Of a stretch of DNA of 5,859 nt, positions 5,719 through 5,859 are shown piece after piece; the stretch's first letter is position 1, and every line of letters begins with the position of its first letter. The notes under the pieces are model-generated. The model had not been told where the DNA came from and searched no databases. It saw nothing but the letters and a program-made list of their open reading frames with translations. Source of the stretch: an uncultured Parafilimonas sp. GTDB lineage: Bacteria > Bacteroidota > Bacteroidia > Chitinophagales > Chitinophagaceae. Position numbers and translations under genes: made by a program. Where the stretch lies: NCBI GenBank assembly GCA_937892395.1, contig CALAGJ010000039.1, positions 1-5,859 on the forward strand, given 5' to 3'.

Positions 5719-5738
5719 AAATGTAATTAAAAATTAAT
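5718..5738 (-). promoter_or_regulatory. Candidate promoter box and operator of the HTH-peptidase/PIN operon
   Basis: On the - strand TACATTTG (5725-5718) fits TAnnTTTG exactly, but it touches the GTG start and would put the transcript start inside the first codons; no -33 box is seen. Immediately upstream, ATTAA and TTAAT flank AAA (5726-5738) as a perfect dyad. An Xre-type protein usually represses its own operon, so this dyad is a candidate autoregulatory site. Either element may be chance in AT-rich DNA. Confidence 0.3.
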
Positions 5739-5859
5739 AATCGCAGGCTTGTAAATTAGAGTGCTATTCAGCACATAGGGTGTCTCTTAGGCTTGCCCAC
5801 AACTGCAGTCTGTCTAAAAACCAATTTTAAAAGTGCAAGAATAAGAAGAAATGTGCCAT
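5739..5859. other. Upstream flank of the toxin-antitoxin-like operon, no gene seen
   Basis: No coding frame is supported. It contains a small hairpin GTGCT-ATTC-AGCAC (5761-5774), a 7-base direct repeat AGGCTTG (5745-5751 and 5789-5795), and the word TGTCTAAA (5814-5821) that also occurs inside the attC-like element (4013-4020). The window ends before any second junction structure could be recognised. Confidence 0.4.

Noticed and set aside
5827..5859. Mini open frame MAHFFLFLHF on the - strand at the window end
   Set aside because: Ten codons with no context or family match; treated as chance.

Overview
The window reads as a fragment of a low-GC Bacteroidota genome, probably from a Chitinophagales or Sphingobacteriales relative assembled from short reads. 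Three things point there. The first protein ends in a type IX secretion (T9SS) type A sorting domain, which is confined to this phylum. The promoter-like boxes have the form TAnnTTTG rather than the E. coli form. No gene has a clear Shine-Dalgarno sequence. The first 16 bases match the 3' end of the Illumina TruSeq read-2 adapter. The contig therefore begins with untrimmed adapter, and the true 5' end of the first gene is missing.

Layout. (1) Bases 17-1468, + strand: the C-terminal part of a large surface protein. It has about eleven 17-residue Asn/Gly-rich head repeats, a peptidase S74 self-cleaving chaperone domain, a coiled coil and a T9SS sorting domain, and is followed by a clean intrinsic terminator (1488-1520). 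(2) Bases 1647-2831, - strand: a complete acetyl-CoA acetyltransferase (thiolase), convergent with gene 1. It has its own TAnnTTTG promoter and a 14-bp palindrome across the upstream promoter region. (3) Bases 2884-3291: no intact gene, but dense inverted repeats. They include two interlocking perfect repeats with the geometry of an H-type pseudoknot (2899-2951) and a long imperfect hairpin resembling a dispersed palindromic repeat (3093-3158). (4) Bases 3292-3637, - strand: a DUF3024-family gene broken by a frameshift. (5) Bases 3638-4039: noncoding, ending in a 110-bp imperfect hairpin (3919-4028) with integron attC-like core heptamers. (6) Bases 4040-5718, - strand: a two-gene operon with a TAATG stop/start overlap, encoding an Xre-type HTH fused to an ImmA/IrrE-type zinc peptidase and a DUF4411 PIN-domain nuclease. 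This is a probable toxin-antitoxin or stress-response module. (7) Bases 5719-5859: its upstream region, with an AT-rich dyad and a TAnnTTTG-like box.

The left half is ordinary chromosome: a secreted surface protein and a core-metabolism enzyme. The right half looks like an accessory stretch, with a decaying gene, palindromic repeats, a possible cassette-junction structure and a more AT-rich toxin-antitoxin-like pair. The most interesting unit is the HTH-peptidase/PIN operon lying directly beside the attC-like hairpin, the arrangement expected of a mobile gene cassette. No integrase is visible in the window, so this remains a hypothesis.
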